Assembly (NCBI GenBank): GCA_002404345.1
Contig: DHJN01000002.1
Coordinates: 1,143 to 24,037, forward strand
Source: Actinobacteria bacterium UBA4719
GTDB taxonomy: Bacteria; Actinomycetota; Actinomycetes; Actinomycetales; Dermatophilaceae
DNA: 22,895 nt
Direction: 5' to 3'
In this document: one piece after another, positions 7,767-16,043 of the stretch
Position numbering within the stretch: position 1 is the first letter of the stretch
How the letters are laid out: the number at the start of each line of letters is the position of its first letter
Program-made: the position numbers and the translations under genes
The notes under the pieces: model-generated
What the model was told of the DNA's origin: nothing
Database searches by the model: none
Seen by the model: only the letters and a program-made list of their open reading frames with translations

Positions 7767-9346
7767 GTCAGCAACGGTGACCACAGCGACGGCATCCTCG
7801 TCCTGATGGAGCCACTGGGAGACGTCGCATCATTCACCACCGGCGACCTACGCGCACTGGAGACGTTCGCCCACCAAGCCAGCATCGCCTTGGACAACGG
7901 CCGGCTCATCGACCAGCTACGAGAAGCCGCAGTCCGTGCCTTCGAAGCAATGCACGACCCCCTCACCGGGCTGCCCAACCGGGCACTGCTTGACGACCGG
8001 TTCGAACAGGCCCTGCGCGGCGCGTGGAGGGACCAGCGTCGGGCTGCTGCTGCTGGACCTGGACCACTTCAAGGAGGTCAACGACACTTTCGGTCACCAC
8101 TACGGCGACGAGCTGCCCAGGCAGATCGGTCCCCGCCTGAACGGCATGCTGCGCGGCGGCGACACCATCGCCCGACTGGGCGGGGACGAGTTCGCGGTCC
8201 TGCTGCCGGACGTTCACGGGGGCGAGGACGCGATCCACATCGCCACCACGCTCCTGAGCGCCCTGTCGACGCCGTTCCATGTCGAGGGCGTCGACCTTGA
8301 CGTGGAAGCCAGCGTCGGGGTGGTGATCTCCGGCGAGCACGGCCAAGACCCCATCACCCTCATGCAGCACGCCGACAGCGCCATGTATGTCGCCAAGACC
8401 CAGAACCTCGCAGTGTTCGCCTACGACCCGAACGTCGATGGGCACTCCGCCACCAAGCTCGCACTCCTCGGGGACCTGCGTCGGGCGTTGGAGCGCGATG
8501 AGTTCGTCCTGCACTACCAGCCCAAGGTCAACGTCAGCACCGGAGAGATCGTCGGCGCCGAGGCACTCGTGCGCTGGCAGCACCCCGAGCAGGGTCTGAT
8601 CTTCCCCGACGCGTTCATCCCGCTGGCCGAGCACACCGGGCTGATCAACTCGCTCACCCGGCACATCTTGGACGCCGCCCTTGCCCAGTCCCGTAACTGG
8701 TTCGAGCCGGCCGGCCGCTGCCGATCGCGGTGAACCTCTCCGCACGTAACCTGCACGACGAGGCTTTCGCCGAGCTGGTCGCTGACCTCCTCGCCGCCCA
8801 TGGCGTACCGGCCTATCTGCTCGAGCTCGAGGTGACCGAATTGGCAATCATGATCGACCCGCAGCGGGCCAGGCTCATGCTGGGGAAGCTGTCCGACCTG
8901 GGAGTTCGGCTCTCCCTGGACGACTTCGGCGCCGGATACACCAGTCTGGGCCAGCTCAAGGATCTGCCCATCAGCGAGCTCAAGATCGACCGCTCCTTCG
9001 TCTTGGCGATGAGCGACGGTCGCCGCGGCTCCCTGATCGTGCAGAGCGTCATCGCCCTGGGCCATAACCTCGGCCTGAGATGGTCGCCGAAGGCGTCGAG
9101 AACCAAAGCGCCCTCAGTGCGCTAGCCGGCTTCGGATGCGACGTGTTCCAGGGCTACCACCTGACCCCGCCCATCCCAGCAGCCGCGTTCGACACCTGGA
9201 GCGCCGGACGCCCCATTACCGGGACCCGGGCCCTGGTGAGTGTCGACTTTGCCTGTGCCACACGAGTGAGGAGCAGCCCCGGTCTCTTCTGGGAACGTCC
9301 GTTCTCGCCTGAGCCGCGCGCATTGCAAACGCCGAGCCCAATATAG
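7767..9346 (+). pseudogene. GAF-GGDEF-EAL cyclic-di-GMP protein, N-terminally truncated with three frameshifts
   Basis: The sequence begins inside a GAF domain (GDHSDGILVLMEPLGDV, DLRALETFAHQASIALDNGRL), passes through a linker helix into GGDEF (DPLTGLPNRALLDDRF; then after a shift LLLDLDHFKEVNDTFGHHYGD and RLGGDEFAVLLPD at 8176-8205), and continues into EAL (EALVRWQHPEQG from 8560). Two further shifts lead to VNLSARNLHD, LEVTELAIM, LDDFGAGYTSLGQL, LKIDRSF and then VAEGVEN, GCDVFQGYHLTPPIP. The shifts are near 8020-8035, 8712-8722 and 9075-9085. Every conserved catalytic block of a cyclase and a phosphodiesterase is present, so the decay is recent or the shifts are sequencing errors. The start and upstream sensor domains are missing at the joint with ccmF. 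The gene ends at TAG 9344-9346. Confidence 0.85.
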
Positions 9347-9455
9347 GCGGGACGCCCTGTGTGTCGCCTGCCAGCGTGATGGGCCAGGCTAGCGACCCAC
9401 AGCACGACAGCGCAGGTCGCAGCGGCAAAGGTGTGCTGCGGCGGATGATGAGCGG

Positions 9456-10232
9456 GTGAGCACTCCAGTCGCCTACTGGATCGCCGTCGCGATCGGCACC
9501 CTGATCTGCGTGAGCCTGTGCACCGCCTGCCGGCGGCGGCCGGGACGCTGGGTCGTATACGCCGGGCGCGTGATCTCGGTCGTCCTGGTCGCCGACGCCG
9601 TCGCGTTCGTCAGCGTCCCGCTGGCCGACGGCCGCTGGTCGGTGCAGGCCTCTCTTCCGCTGGCGCTCTGTGACCTGGCACTGATCGTGGCCGCTATCGC
9701 CTGCTGGTGGCCGCGGTGGTACCTGCCCGGCGAGCTCACCTACTTCTGGGGACTCGCCGGCACGCTACAGGCGGTTGTTACCCCGGATCTGTCCGCCGGC
9801 TTCCCCCAGCTCGAGTTCTTCGAGTTCGTCGTCGGTCACCTCGGGATCGTCATCGCGGCCCTGTTCCTCGTGGTCGGCCTGCGGCTGCGGCCAAGGCATG
9901 GCTCGGTGCTGCGCGTGTTCGCGATCACGGCCGCCTACACAGCGTTCGTCGGCTGGTTCGACTGGCTCACCGGCTCCAACTACATGTTCCTCGCGGCGGT
10001 CCCCAGGCATGGCTCGCTACTGTCGGTGCTCGGCCCCTGGCCGTGGTACATCGTCAGTGCGGCCGGCGTCGCCATTGTCATGTTGCTGATCCTCGATGCG
10101 CCGTTTCACCGCCCGGGGCTCTTCGGACTGAACCTGATGGGGAGTCGGCGACCGGTCCGCTCGGGCCCAGTTCGCGGCAGGGCGAAGGACCTGGACGCTG
10201 ACGACAAGAACGGGTCGAAAGACAATGTCTGA
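9456..10232 (+). CDS. TIGR02206/YwaF-type integral membrane protein
   Basis: This 258-residue protein has about six to seven membrane segments and the motifs of the TIGR02206 (YwaF, TMEM164-related) family: LPLALCDLALIVAAIACWW, YFWGLAGTLQAVVTPDL, FEFVVGHLGIVIAALF, GSNYMFL and GPWPWYIV. The conserved Cys, His and Asn residues within the helices fit an intramembrane active site, by analogy with TMEM164, an acyltransferase. The bacterial role is not established. The tail (from about residue 225) is charged and cytoplasmic. Translation starts at GTG 9456 after a weak GATGATGAG-like site. The gene stands alone between the GGDEF/EAL pseudogene and a strong terminator at 10237. The 109 bp before it show nothing recognisable. 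Confidence 0.8.
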   Translation: MSTPVAYWIAVAIGTLICVSLCTACRRRPGRWVVYAGRVISVVLVADAVAFVSVPLADGRWSVQASLPLALCDLALIVAAIACWWPRWYLPGELTYFWGLAGTLQAVVTPDLSAGFPQLEFFEFVVGHLGIVIAALFLVVGLRLRPRHGSVLRVFAITAAYTAFVGWFDWLTGSNYMFLAAVPRHGSLLSVLGPWPWYIVSAAGVAIVMLLILDAPFHRPGLFGLNLMGSRRPVRSGPVRGRAKDLDADDKNGSKDNV

Positions 10233-10236
10233 TGGT

Positions 10237-10268
10237 CCAGAGCCGGGCCGCGTGTGGCCGGGCTCTGG
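10237..10268 (+). terminator. Intrinsic-type hairpin after the TIGR02206 gene
   Basis: Arms CCAGAGCCGGGCC (10237-10249) and GGCCGGGCTCTGG (10256-10268) pair over 13 positions with one mismatch and a 6-nt loop, starting 5 bp after the stop codon. A T-run is missing, which is normal for high-GC actinobacteria. Confidence 0.7.
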
Positions 10269-10420
10269 GCTGATCCCCGCTAGCTGATCGGCAACTGACA
10301 TCGAGCAGGGACGCCATGTGTTCTTCTCAGGAGAACGCCCTTACCTCTTGTCGGCGGGAGCGCGAGTCGGGTAGGACTGTCCCTGGGAGATAAATCCATC
10401 CTCATTGCCAGGAGGGTCGC

Positions 10421-10630
10421 GTGAGTGTTTACAGAGTGACGGACCTCATCGGAACCAGTACGCAGTCCTGGGAGGACGCCGCGTCCGCTGCCATCAAGGC
10501 GGCGAGCGGGTCGCTTCGCGATCTCAGGGTCGCCGAAGTTGTCGCGCAGGACATCCACCTGGGAGAGGACGGCGGGATTACGTATCGGACGAAGCTTCGT
10601 GTCTCGTTCAAGTACGAAGCCGGGGACTAG
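10421..10630 (+). CDS. Dodecin (flavin-binding dodecamer)
   Basis: The 69-residue product has the complete dodecin pattern: VYRVTDLIGTS (strand 1), SWEDAASAAIKAASGSLRDL (helix), RVAEVVAQDIHL (strand 2) and TYRTKLRVSFKYE (strand 3). Dodecins assemble into a hollow 12-mer that stores or buffers flavins such as FMN or riboflavin. In structurally characterised dodecins such as the M. tuberculosis protein, the helix is followed by LDW. The equivalent position here is Val (LRV). This is a recurrent subtype, and flavin stacking is expected to differ or be absent. GTG 10421 is preceded by a near-perfect AGGAGGG ribosome-binding site at 10410-10416. It is a single-gene unit. Confidence 0.9.
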   Translation: MSVYRVTDLIGTSTQSWEDAASAAIKAASGSLRDLRVAEVVAQDIHLGEDGGITYRTKLRVSFKYEAGD

Positions 10631-10729
10631 AAGGCTCCCCAGCGTCGCGACGCGCTCGACGAGTCCAGCCACCGTCTGACATCGTGAGCGGCACAGCCAG
10701 AGTCAACCCTCGCCAAACCCTGGTTGCGA

Positions 10730-10960
10730 TCAGCCATGCTCCGACAGCGAACGTGAAGGTGCTCTCTTCGGGGCCTCTATAGCTGCGACTGATGACAGCT
10801 GCGACTGGTCGAGGCAGCCGGTGATCACGGCGTACCCGGATGTACCGGCGGTCTGGACCTTGCCGATCGTGTAGGTCACCTTGCCGATCGAGCCAATCCC
10901 CTGAACCGCCCCTGACGACGAAGGTCTGGACGTACTTCACGACGTCCGCCCTACCCCAAA
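10730..10960 (-). pseudogene. Possible remnant of a small secreted protein
   Basis: The 406 bp between dodecin and the oxidase contain no intact gene. On the minus strand, two frames read protein-like text: ADVVKYVQTFVV at about 10951-10916, then SIGKVTYTIGKVQTAG and GYAVITGCLDQSQL to about 10800, ending at TGA 10732-10730. Alternating beta-strand residues and a late Cys resemble the end of small actinobacterial exported proteins. A frameshift near 10915 would be needed to join them. The 13-base repeat ACCTTGCCGATCG (10857-10869, 10878-10890) underlies the doubled IGKV. This is weak evidence. Confidence 0.25.
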
Positions 10961-10976
10961 TCGAGCCTATTTGGGG
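10954..10976 (+). promoter_or_regulatory. 8-bp inverted repeat upstream of the oxidase
   Basis: CCCCAAAT (10954-10961) and ATTTGGGG (10969-10976) are exact reverse complements with a 7-nt spacer. With no T tract it looks more like a protein-binding operator than a terminator. It sits 22 bp before the direct repeats at 10998. Confidence 0.4.
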
Positions 10977-10997
10977 CAAAGGATAGGTCTCGTCTTT

Positions 10998-11019
10998 TTC
11001 AAGGTTTCTTCAAGGTTCC
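10998..11019 (+). promoter_or_regulatory. Tandem 11-bp direct repeat, OmpR/PhoB-type box
   Basis: TTCAAGGTTTC (10998-11008) is followed at once by TTCAAGGTTCC (11009-11019), ten of eleven positions identical. A direct repeat with 11-bp periodicity places both half-sites on one helix face. That is the usual architecture for a dimer of an OmpR/PhoB-family response regulator. It lies about 145 bp before the proposed oxidase start at 11163, leaving room for a promoter and leader. Confidence 0.5.
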
Positions 11020-11162
11020 TCCTGGACGATGTGCGCATGACCCGCAGTGGGACCCACTCAGCCGGCCACCAATCCACGGCGCGAAGGTTCGTCGCCGTGG
11101 CCACCAGCGGACCGGTCCGTTCCACAAGTGAAGCTGACCGCACAAGGCAAGGGAGTTTCATC

Positions 11163-13273
11163 ACGACCGCAAATGTGCAACCAGGACAGCCCGAAAATGT
11201 GCAACCAGGACAGTCGGAGGAATCTGCAGAAGCAGGTGGCGTGTCCCGGCGCATGGTCTTGAGGCTGGGGGTGGTTGGGGGGCCGGTGTCGCGCTGGTTA
11301 CCGCGCAAGGGTGGGGCGGCCGTTTCTTGCTCAGAAGGGCCTGCTGTCGGCCGATGGCGCGTTCGCCGCCACCTCGACAGCGCTCCGTGATCAGTTGTTC
11401 TACATTGAGAAGTTCCCGACGAGCCCGCTGATCCTCTCGCCGTTCAGCGACTTGCTGCTGGTCCCGAAGGCTCTTCGCCCGGTGCCGAAGTTGGTGTTCA
11501 GCGCCTGGAAGAATCCGCCGGGACCCGGACCCGGTCAACAGAACTCGCTGCGCAACGAACGGCATCAGATCTGGCCAGGCAAGATCCCGACAGCCGCAGG
11601 TGGGCCCTATCCGGACCCGATCAGCTACCAGATCAAAGAGCGGGTTTCGACCCACGCCTTCACGACGTCGCAGGTGCTGCCGATCGACTCGTCGGGCCGT
11701 CCCACTGTCTCGTTCGATGCATCCGGCAAGCCCGTCGCCGCGGGCATCAAACGGACACTGCCCCTCAGCACGATCTACGGGTTCAACGGCACCTTCCCCG
11801 GGCCGATGATCAACGCCGAGTACGGCAGGCCGGCGATCGTCCGCTTCGAGAACCACCTGGACGAGAACCCGCTGAACCTGGACCGGCAGGACTTTGGATC
11901 CCCGGACTGGTCGGCCCTGATCCACCTGCATAACGGTCACACCGCGCCCGAGAGCGACGGCAACCCGCACTACTCGATGAGGTACGAGCCGCAGCACGAG
12001 GGCTTCCGGCCAAAGCAGTGGGTCGACCAGTTGTACCTGAACTGGCCGGCCGGTGGAAAGGAGGCGGAGAAGCAGAGCTCCTTCTGGTTCCACGACCACC
12101 GGATGGATCACACCGGCTCGAACGTCTACAAGTGCTTGGTCGGCCTGTACCCCATCTATGACCCGAAGAACGGTCTGGATATGGGAGACGAGCGACGGGG
12201 GCCTGCGGCTGCCAGGCGTCCGCACGAACAACTCGGACGGGTCCTTCGACGTCAAGTACGACATTCCGTTGGTCCTCTTCGACGCCCGCCTTGACGACGG
12301 CGTCACCACGCACAAGGACATGCACGACGGGATGGGCGAGTTCCCGGCCGCCAAGAATCCGGCCACGCACCCCAAGTGGTGGGGCAAGACGTTCTACAAG
12401 CACTTCCCCAACCACGGCTTTGTGGGCGACATCTTCACGGTCAACGGCACGGCCTACCCGGTGTTGAACGTCAAGCGGCGCAAGTACCGCTTCCGGTTCC
12501 TGGACGCCTCGGTCTCGAGGATCTACGAGCTCAAGCTGATGAGCTCGACGCAGGGCCCGAAGTCGTCGGCATCGCTCGGCTACAAAGATGACGAGCTCGA
12601 GGGGCAGTACCGCATCCCCGACGCCCAGCAGTGCATGAAGTTCACCCAGATCGCCTCGTACGGTGGGCTCCTGCCGTTCGCGATCAAGCGGGACTCCTTC
12701 GAGCTGTGGCCGGCCAAGCGGCGCGAGTTCATCGTCGACTTCACCAGGTACCAGGACCTCACGCCGACCACCAAGGGCGACGTCATCTATCTGACCAACG
12801 TCATGAAGATGCCCAACGGGCGGATGTGGGCCAACTCGTCCCGCTTCGCCCCCGACCCGAAGTACAAGGTGCCGGTCCTGAAGTTCGTGATCGGCGACGA
12901 CGCGCCGGACAACAGCGTGATGCCGTCGCCTCTGAAACCGCTTCGTGCGCTTCCGCCACTGCCGAGCGACTGGCAGAGCATGCTGGACAACCGCAAGATC
13001 TTCGAGGTGGAGCGCGGCAGCGGCGGCGGCGAGATCGAGTGGCTCATCAAGGAGCACCGCACCGTCATGCGAAACGGCAAGGTCGTGACGGCGATCGGGT
13101 CAGATCCCGGCCATCCCGACGACGCCTCCAGGGAAGACCTGGTGGCCCTCGACCCGGGTGAGTCGACGATCCTCTACCGGGGATTCCGGGACTTCCACGG
13201 GCCTTACGTGGCGCACTGTCACAACCTGGCGCACGAGGACCACGCCATGATGTTCGGCTGGGAGATCACCTAG
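11163..13273 (+). pseudogene. CotA/bilirubin-oxidase-like Tat-exported multicopper oxidase, multiply damaged
   Basis: A Tat signal (SRRMVLRLGVV, then GAGVALVTAQG after a shift in the G run at about 11277-11282) leads into a three-domain multicopper oxidase. Copper motifs present are LIHLHNGHTAP (about 11917-11949), FWFHDHRMDHTGSNVYK (about 12083-12133) and the C-terminal HCHNLAHEDHAMM (about 13214-13252). Lesions are frameshifts in the signal region (about 11280 and 11320), a shift at about 12185-12200 (GDE should continue into TSDGG), and a clean internal loss near 13049. There EIEWLI is followed directly by KEHRTVMRNGK, so the expected HPxHLH motif and about 50 residues are missing. A start codon is lacking: the best ribosome-binding site (GGGAG, 11151-11155) is followed 7 nt later by ACG at 11163. 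GC content and codon use match the neighbours. Such enzymes oxidise Cu(I), Mn(II) or phenols in the cell envelope. Confidence 0.85.
11171..11213 (+). repeat. Tandem 24-bp in-frame repeat in the oxidase leader
   Basis: The 19 bases AAATGTGCAACCAGGACAG occur at 11171-11189 and again at 11195-11213, a period of 24 bp or eight codons. They encode two copies of NVQPGQ(P/S)E in the n-region before the twin arginines. Confidence 0.7.
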
Positions 13274-13325
13274 TCGGTATGTGTCACCCGTCGTGAGCCC
13301 ACCGGCTCAGCCGTTATAGGGAACG

Positions 13326-13358
13326 GTGCCTGCCCCCACCTGAAGTGCGGGCAGGCAC
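13326..13358 (+). terminator. Hairpin between the oxidase and the membrane protein
   Basis: GTGCCTGCCC (13326-13335) and GGGCAGGCAC (13349-13358) pair perfectly over 10 bp with a 13-nt loop. It lies 52 bp after the oxidase stop and 36 bp before the next start. It could end or attenuate the oxidase transcript. Confidence 0.6.
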
Positions 13359-13394
13359 CCGCCCCGACCCCGACCAAAGATGAGAGAGATCGCT

Positions 13395-14027
13395 ATGTCC
13401 ACCATCTCCATCAACGCCACCACCAAGCGTCCCCGCCCCCGCACCCTGCGGCGCCGGCTGAGTGCTGTCCCCTGGTTGACGGTCGTCCCGCTGGCCGTCG
13501 TGCTGGCGTACGCTGACGGGTTCTGGATGATTTCGCTGCGGGGTGCCGCCTGCGCCATCGAACGGACCCAGGAGCCGTTCGCGACCTGGTTGCGAGAGTC
13601 CACCCTTGCCGTGCCCGTCTTCGTCCTCGCCGTGCTTGGGGCGCTCACGCCGACGCCGCGCTGGTTCGGACCGGTGCTGCGCAGGCCGAGGACCGTGGTG
13701 GCGACGGCGCTGCTGGTCGTTGCGGCTGGCACCCTGATCAGCATCGCCGCGCTTGCGGCCAGCTCGGCCTACGACTACTACCTGCAGTCAAATCAGTTGC
13801 TGCTGATGGACTCGATGCGCTCGATGGGCTCGACGGGCCCGATGGGCTCGATGGGCTCGATGGGCTCGATGGGGTCGACGGCACAGCAACAGCGAGCGGC
13901 GCTCGGGCTGCAGATGCGCGTAGTGGGCTATGGCTGCGGGATACTCCTGGTCACCAACCTCGTCCTGGTCGGCTGGGTCGTGGCGATGCGTGGCGGGAGA
14001 CTGAACGTCAGCACGACCCGACAGTGA
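13395..14027 (+). CDS. Four-helix membrane protein with extracytoplasmic Met-x-x-Met repeat
   Basis: From ATG 13395 (MSTISINATTKR, preceded by GAGAGA) the product has 210 residues. A basic N-terminus (KRPRPRTLRRR) precedes helix 1 (WLTVVPLAVVLAYADGFWMI), helix 2 (TLAVPVFVLAVLGAL), helix 3 (VVATALLVVAAGTLISIAALAA) and helix 4 (GCGILLVTNLVLVGWVVAM). The positive-inside rule puts both ends in the cytoplasm and the loop between helices 3 and 4 outside. That loop carries MDSMRSMGSTGPMGSM and further MGS units, with Met every third residue. Such Met-rich spacing is a Cu(I)-binding feature in copper resistance proteins (CueO, PcoA, Ctr1 type). Its place directly after a multicopper oxidase supports a copper-related role. 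I do not recognise the family, and the ATG at 13380 is an alternative start. Confidence 0.7.
   Translation: MSTISINATTKRPRPRTLRRRLSAVPWLTVVPLAVVLAYADGFWMISLRGAACAIERTQEPFATWLRESTLAVPVFVLAVLGALTPTPRWFGPVLRRPRTVVATALLVVAAGTLISIAALAASSAYDYYLQSNQLLLMDSMRSMGSTGPMGSMGSMGSMGSTAQQQRAALGLQMRVVGYGCGILLVTNLVLVGWVVAMRGGRLNVSTTRQ
13815..13877 (+). repeat. Seven 9-bp repeats encoding Met-Gly-Ser
   Basis: Seven units of ATGGGCTCG and close variants run in frame: ATGCGCTCG, ATGGGCTCG, ACGGGCCCG, three more ATGGGCTCG, and ATGGGGTCG. They encode the Met-rich loop. The exact central units suggest recent expansion by slippage, so the copy number probably varies between strains. Confidence 0.85.
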
Positions 14028-14227
14028 GCGCTGGCGGCGGTCGAGCTTGCTCCGCGCCGGCCGACAGTTCGCTGCGGGCCACATGTGCGCCGGTGCTCGC
14101 GGCATACCCCTCGGTGAAGAGCAGGTCGCGGACTTCTTCCTCGTGTCGGGGTCCGTGTTGGCGCCTTCACGAGTATGTCGGACCTGGCGGGCCCCTCCTC
14201 GACATCATCAAGACCCGCGTTGGACCC

Positions 14228-15397
14228 TCATGGCGACGAGTGTGCAGGGTGCGCAGTGGAAGATGGGCTCTCACTGGCGGTCGCTTCTGGTGATGGGTGA
14301 GCCTTGAGCGTGGTCCAGATCGTCCAGGTTACCGCGACCATCGGCACGGCGACGACGGCGCCGATGACCCCGGCGAGGACGGTTCCGGAGGCAACTGTGA
14401 GGGCAACGGCAAGAGGGTGCAGGTTGACCGCTCGGCTCATCACCATCGGGTGAAGCAGGTGACCTTCGATCTGGCCGATGACCACGACAAGACTGAGTAC
14501 CAACAAGGCGATGAGGGGGCCGCGTGCGGCCAGCGCCACCAGGGTGGCGACGCCCAGGGCAACGGGGGAGCCGATCAGGGGGATGAACGCGGCGAAAAAA
14601 GTCAGCAGGGCAAGGGGCAACGCCAGTGGCACGCGCAAGATCAGCAGCGCTATGCAGACGAGGAAGGCGTTGGTCGCGGCGATGATGACGACTCCTCGGG
14701 TGTAGCCGGCGAAGGTGGCCCACCCCGCGCGAGCTGCACCGTCCCAGCGGTGGCGGTCCCCGCCAGTTTGCCTGAGCAGCCAGGTCCAGATCTGGTCCCC
14801 CGAGGTGAGGAAGAAGATCGAGCAGAACACGGCCAGGACAAGCCCGGTGAGGGCCTCGAGCGCGATGCCGGCACCGCCGAGTGCGTGCCCTGCCAGTGCG
14901 CCTCCGTTGTGGGTCACCCAGTCACGGACCTGTTGACCCAGTTGGGTCAGGTCGACTGCGGGCAGGTGAAGAGGCGCTCCTGTCAGGGACCGCTCGATGT
15001 CGGTCAAACCGCTGATGAACTGCGTCGACAGCTTCCCCGACTGCCCAGCAACCGAGTCGGCGATGAACGTGAAGACGCCGCCGAACGCGACAATTGTCAG
15101 CAGCAGTGCCACCACAACGGCCAGACCGCGGGGCAGGGCGCGTGCGAAAAGGTCAACGAGCGGGCGCAAGAGGGCGGAGATCAGCAGGCCGACGAACACG
15201 GCAACGGCAACGAGTGTCAGTCTTCCCAGCACGACGAAGACCAGGTACACCGCGACAGCGAGAACTGTCAGGCGCCACGCGTAGGCAGCTGCGACACGGA
15301 GGCCGTACTGCACCGCCTCATCAGGGTGCGCGCCCTGATCTCGGGTCATGAGCTCATGCCAATCCTCATTTCTCGCGCGGGCCGCCGGCTGCGCCAA
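14228..15397 (-). CDS. AI-2E/PerM-family permease
   Basis: This 389-residue protein has the family layout. There are paired N-terminal helices (LTVLAVAVYLVFVVLGRLTLVAVAVFVGLLISALLRPL, separated by a turn), a third helix (LAVVVALLLTIVAFGGVFTFI), and a long extramembrane domain (about residues 125-195). A second membrane block follows, with LVLAVFCSIFFLTSGD and the hallmark LTFFAAFIPLIGSPVALGVATLVAL, then IEGHLLHPMVMSRAVNLHPLAVALTV. The last segment (EGHLLxPxVMSRAVxLHP) is diagnostic. Members export autoinducer-2-like molecules or act as Na+/H+ exchangers, so the substrate cannot be told here. ATG 15397 and an internal ATG at 15349 (MTRDQGAHPDEAVQYG) are both possible starts. The latter fits the family better in length. 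The Ser/Pro-rich tail is cytoplasmic. The 200 bp to the convergent gene hold nothing I recognise. Confidence 0.85.
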   Translation of the reverse strand: MAQPAARARNEDWHELMTRDQGAHPDEAVQYGLRVAAAYAWRLTVLAVAVYLVFVVLGRLTLVAVAVFVGLLISALLRPLVDLFARALPRGLAVVVALLLTIVAFGGVFTFIADSVAGQSGKLSTQFISGLTDIERSLTGAPLHLPAVDLTQLGQQVRDWVTHNGGALAGHALGGAGIALEALTGLVLAVFCSIFFLTSGDQIWTWLLRQTGGDRHRWDGAARAGWATFAGYTRGVVIIAATNAFLVCIALLILRVPLALPLALLTFFAAFIPLIGSPVALGVATLVALAARGPLIALLVLSLVVVIGQIEGHLLHPMVMSRAVNLHPLAVALTVASGTVLAGVIGAVVAVPMVAVTWTIWTTLKAHPSPEATASESPSSTAHPAHSSP

Positions 15398-15633
15398 CAG
15401 GCTCTACTGGTCAGACCGTAGAAGCCGGCTCGGTATCCGCGATGGTTGCTTGAGTGTGCCAGTTGGCTGGTCGTCGAGGATGCCGGCGACAATTATCGAG
15501 GTTTCGGTGAACAGGCTGGTCGGTTGTTGCCCGGACGTCGTAACATCAACATTCCGCGCTTGGCGCGGCCAAGCCATTGACGTGTTCTCTGCGTCGCCGA
15601 TAGCTCGGCTCGGTGTGAAGGAGAACCCTCGTC

Positions 15634-16010
15634 ATGGTGAGCGATCTTCTCGCGGGACACCACGTCGTCGTTGTCGATGACGACGAGCGGCTGCTGGCTC
15701 TGGCTCGGCTGGCCTTGCAGAAGCGGGGAATCCGGGTGAGCACCGCGGCAACGGCAGGTGAGGCGCGCAGACTTGTGGACGCCGACGCCCCGGATCTGGT
15801 GATCCTGGACATCGTGCTGCCAACGACCTCAAGGTCTACGCGGCCGGTGACTGGCTGACGGCCATCGAGCGACCCTTCCCGGCCCGCACGTTGGCGGCCA
15901 AGCTCGGCAATGCGGCCGAGCTGCCAACCGAGGTCGCTGAGGCGACCCACGCTTCCTCTTCAGCCGGACAGAGCCCGATAGAGACGGAGAGACCGGACGG
16001 AGCCGGTTGA
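15634..16010 (+). pseudogene. Response-regulator receiver domain with internal deletion
   Basis: ATG 15634 follows a good AAGGAG site. It opens a receiver domain with the acidic pocket VVVVDDDERLL (Asp15-17), helix 1 and the phospho-acceptor in DLVILDIVLP (Asp59). At about 15820 the frame is broken: the ORF ends at 15858. In the next frame the end of a receiver domain continues to TGA 16010 (NDLKVYAAGDWLT, then RPFPARTLAAKLG, then an Ala/Glu/Ser-rich tail). The strand with the conserved Thr/Ser and most of the region between are missing, and the usual Lys of the KPF motif is replaced (ERPF). It seems that about 20-25 residues were deleted out of frame. An output domain is not seen, so the ancestor was either a stand-alone receiver or lost the rest. 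The 236 bp upstream contain no gene. Confidence 0.75.
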
Positions 16011-16043
16011 CCGCGCGACGCAGTGACCGGCTAACGTCGTCGG

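Noticed and set aside
11161..13057. Two long minus-strand ORFs (408 and 415 residues)
   Set aside because: Both are antisense to the multicopper oxidase, which shows copper motifs on the plus strand.
14297..15421. 374-residue plus-strand ORF rich in Gln/Asp/Gly
   Set aside because: It is antisense to the AI-2E permease. The composition is typical of the reverse of membrane-helix codons.
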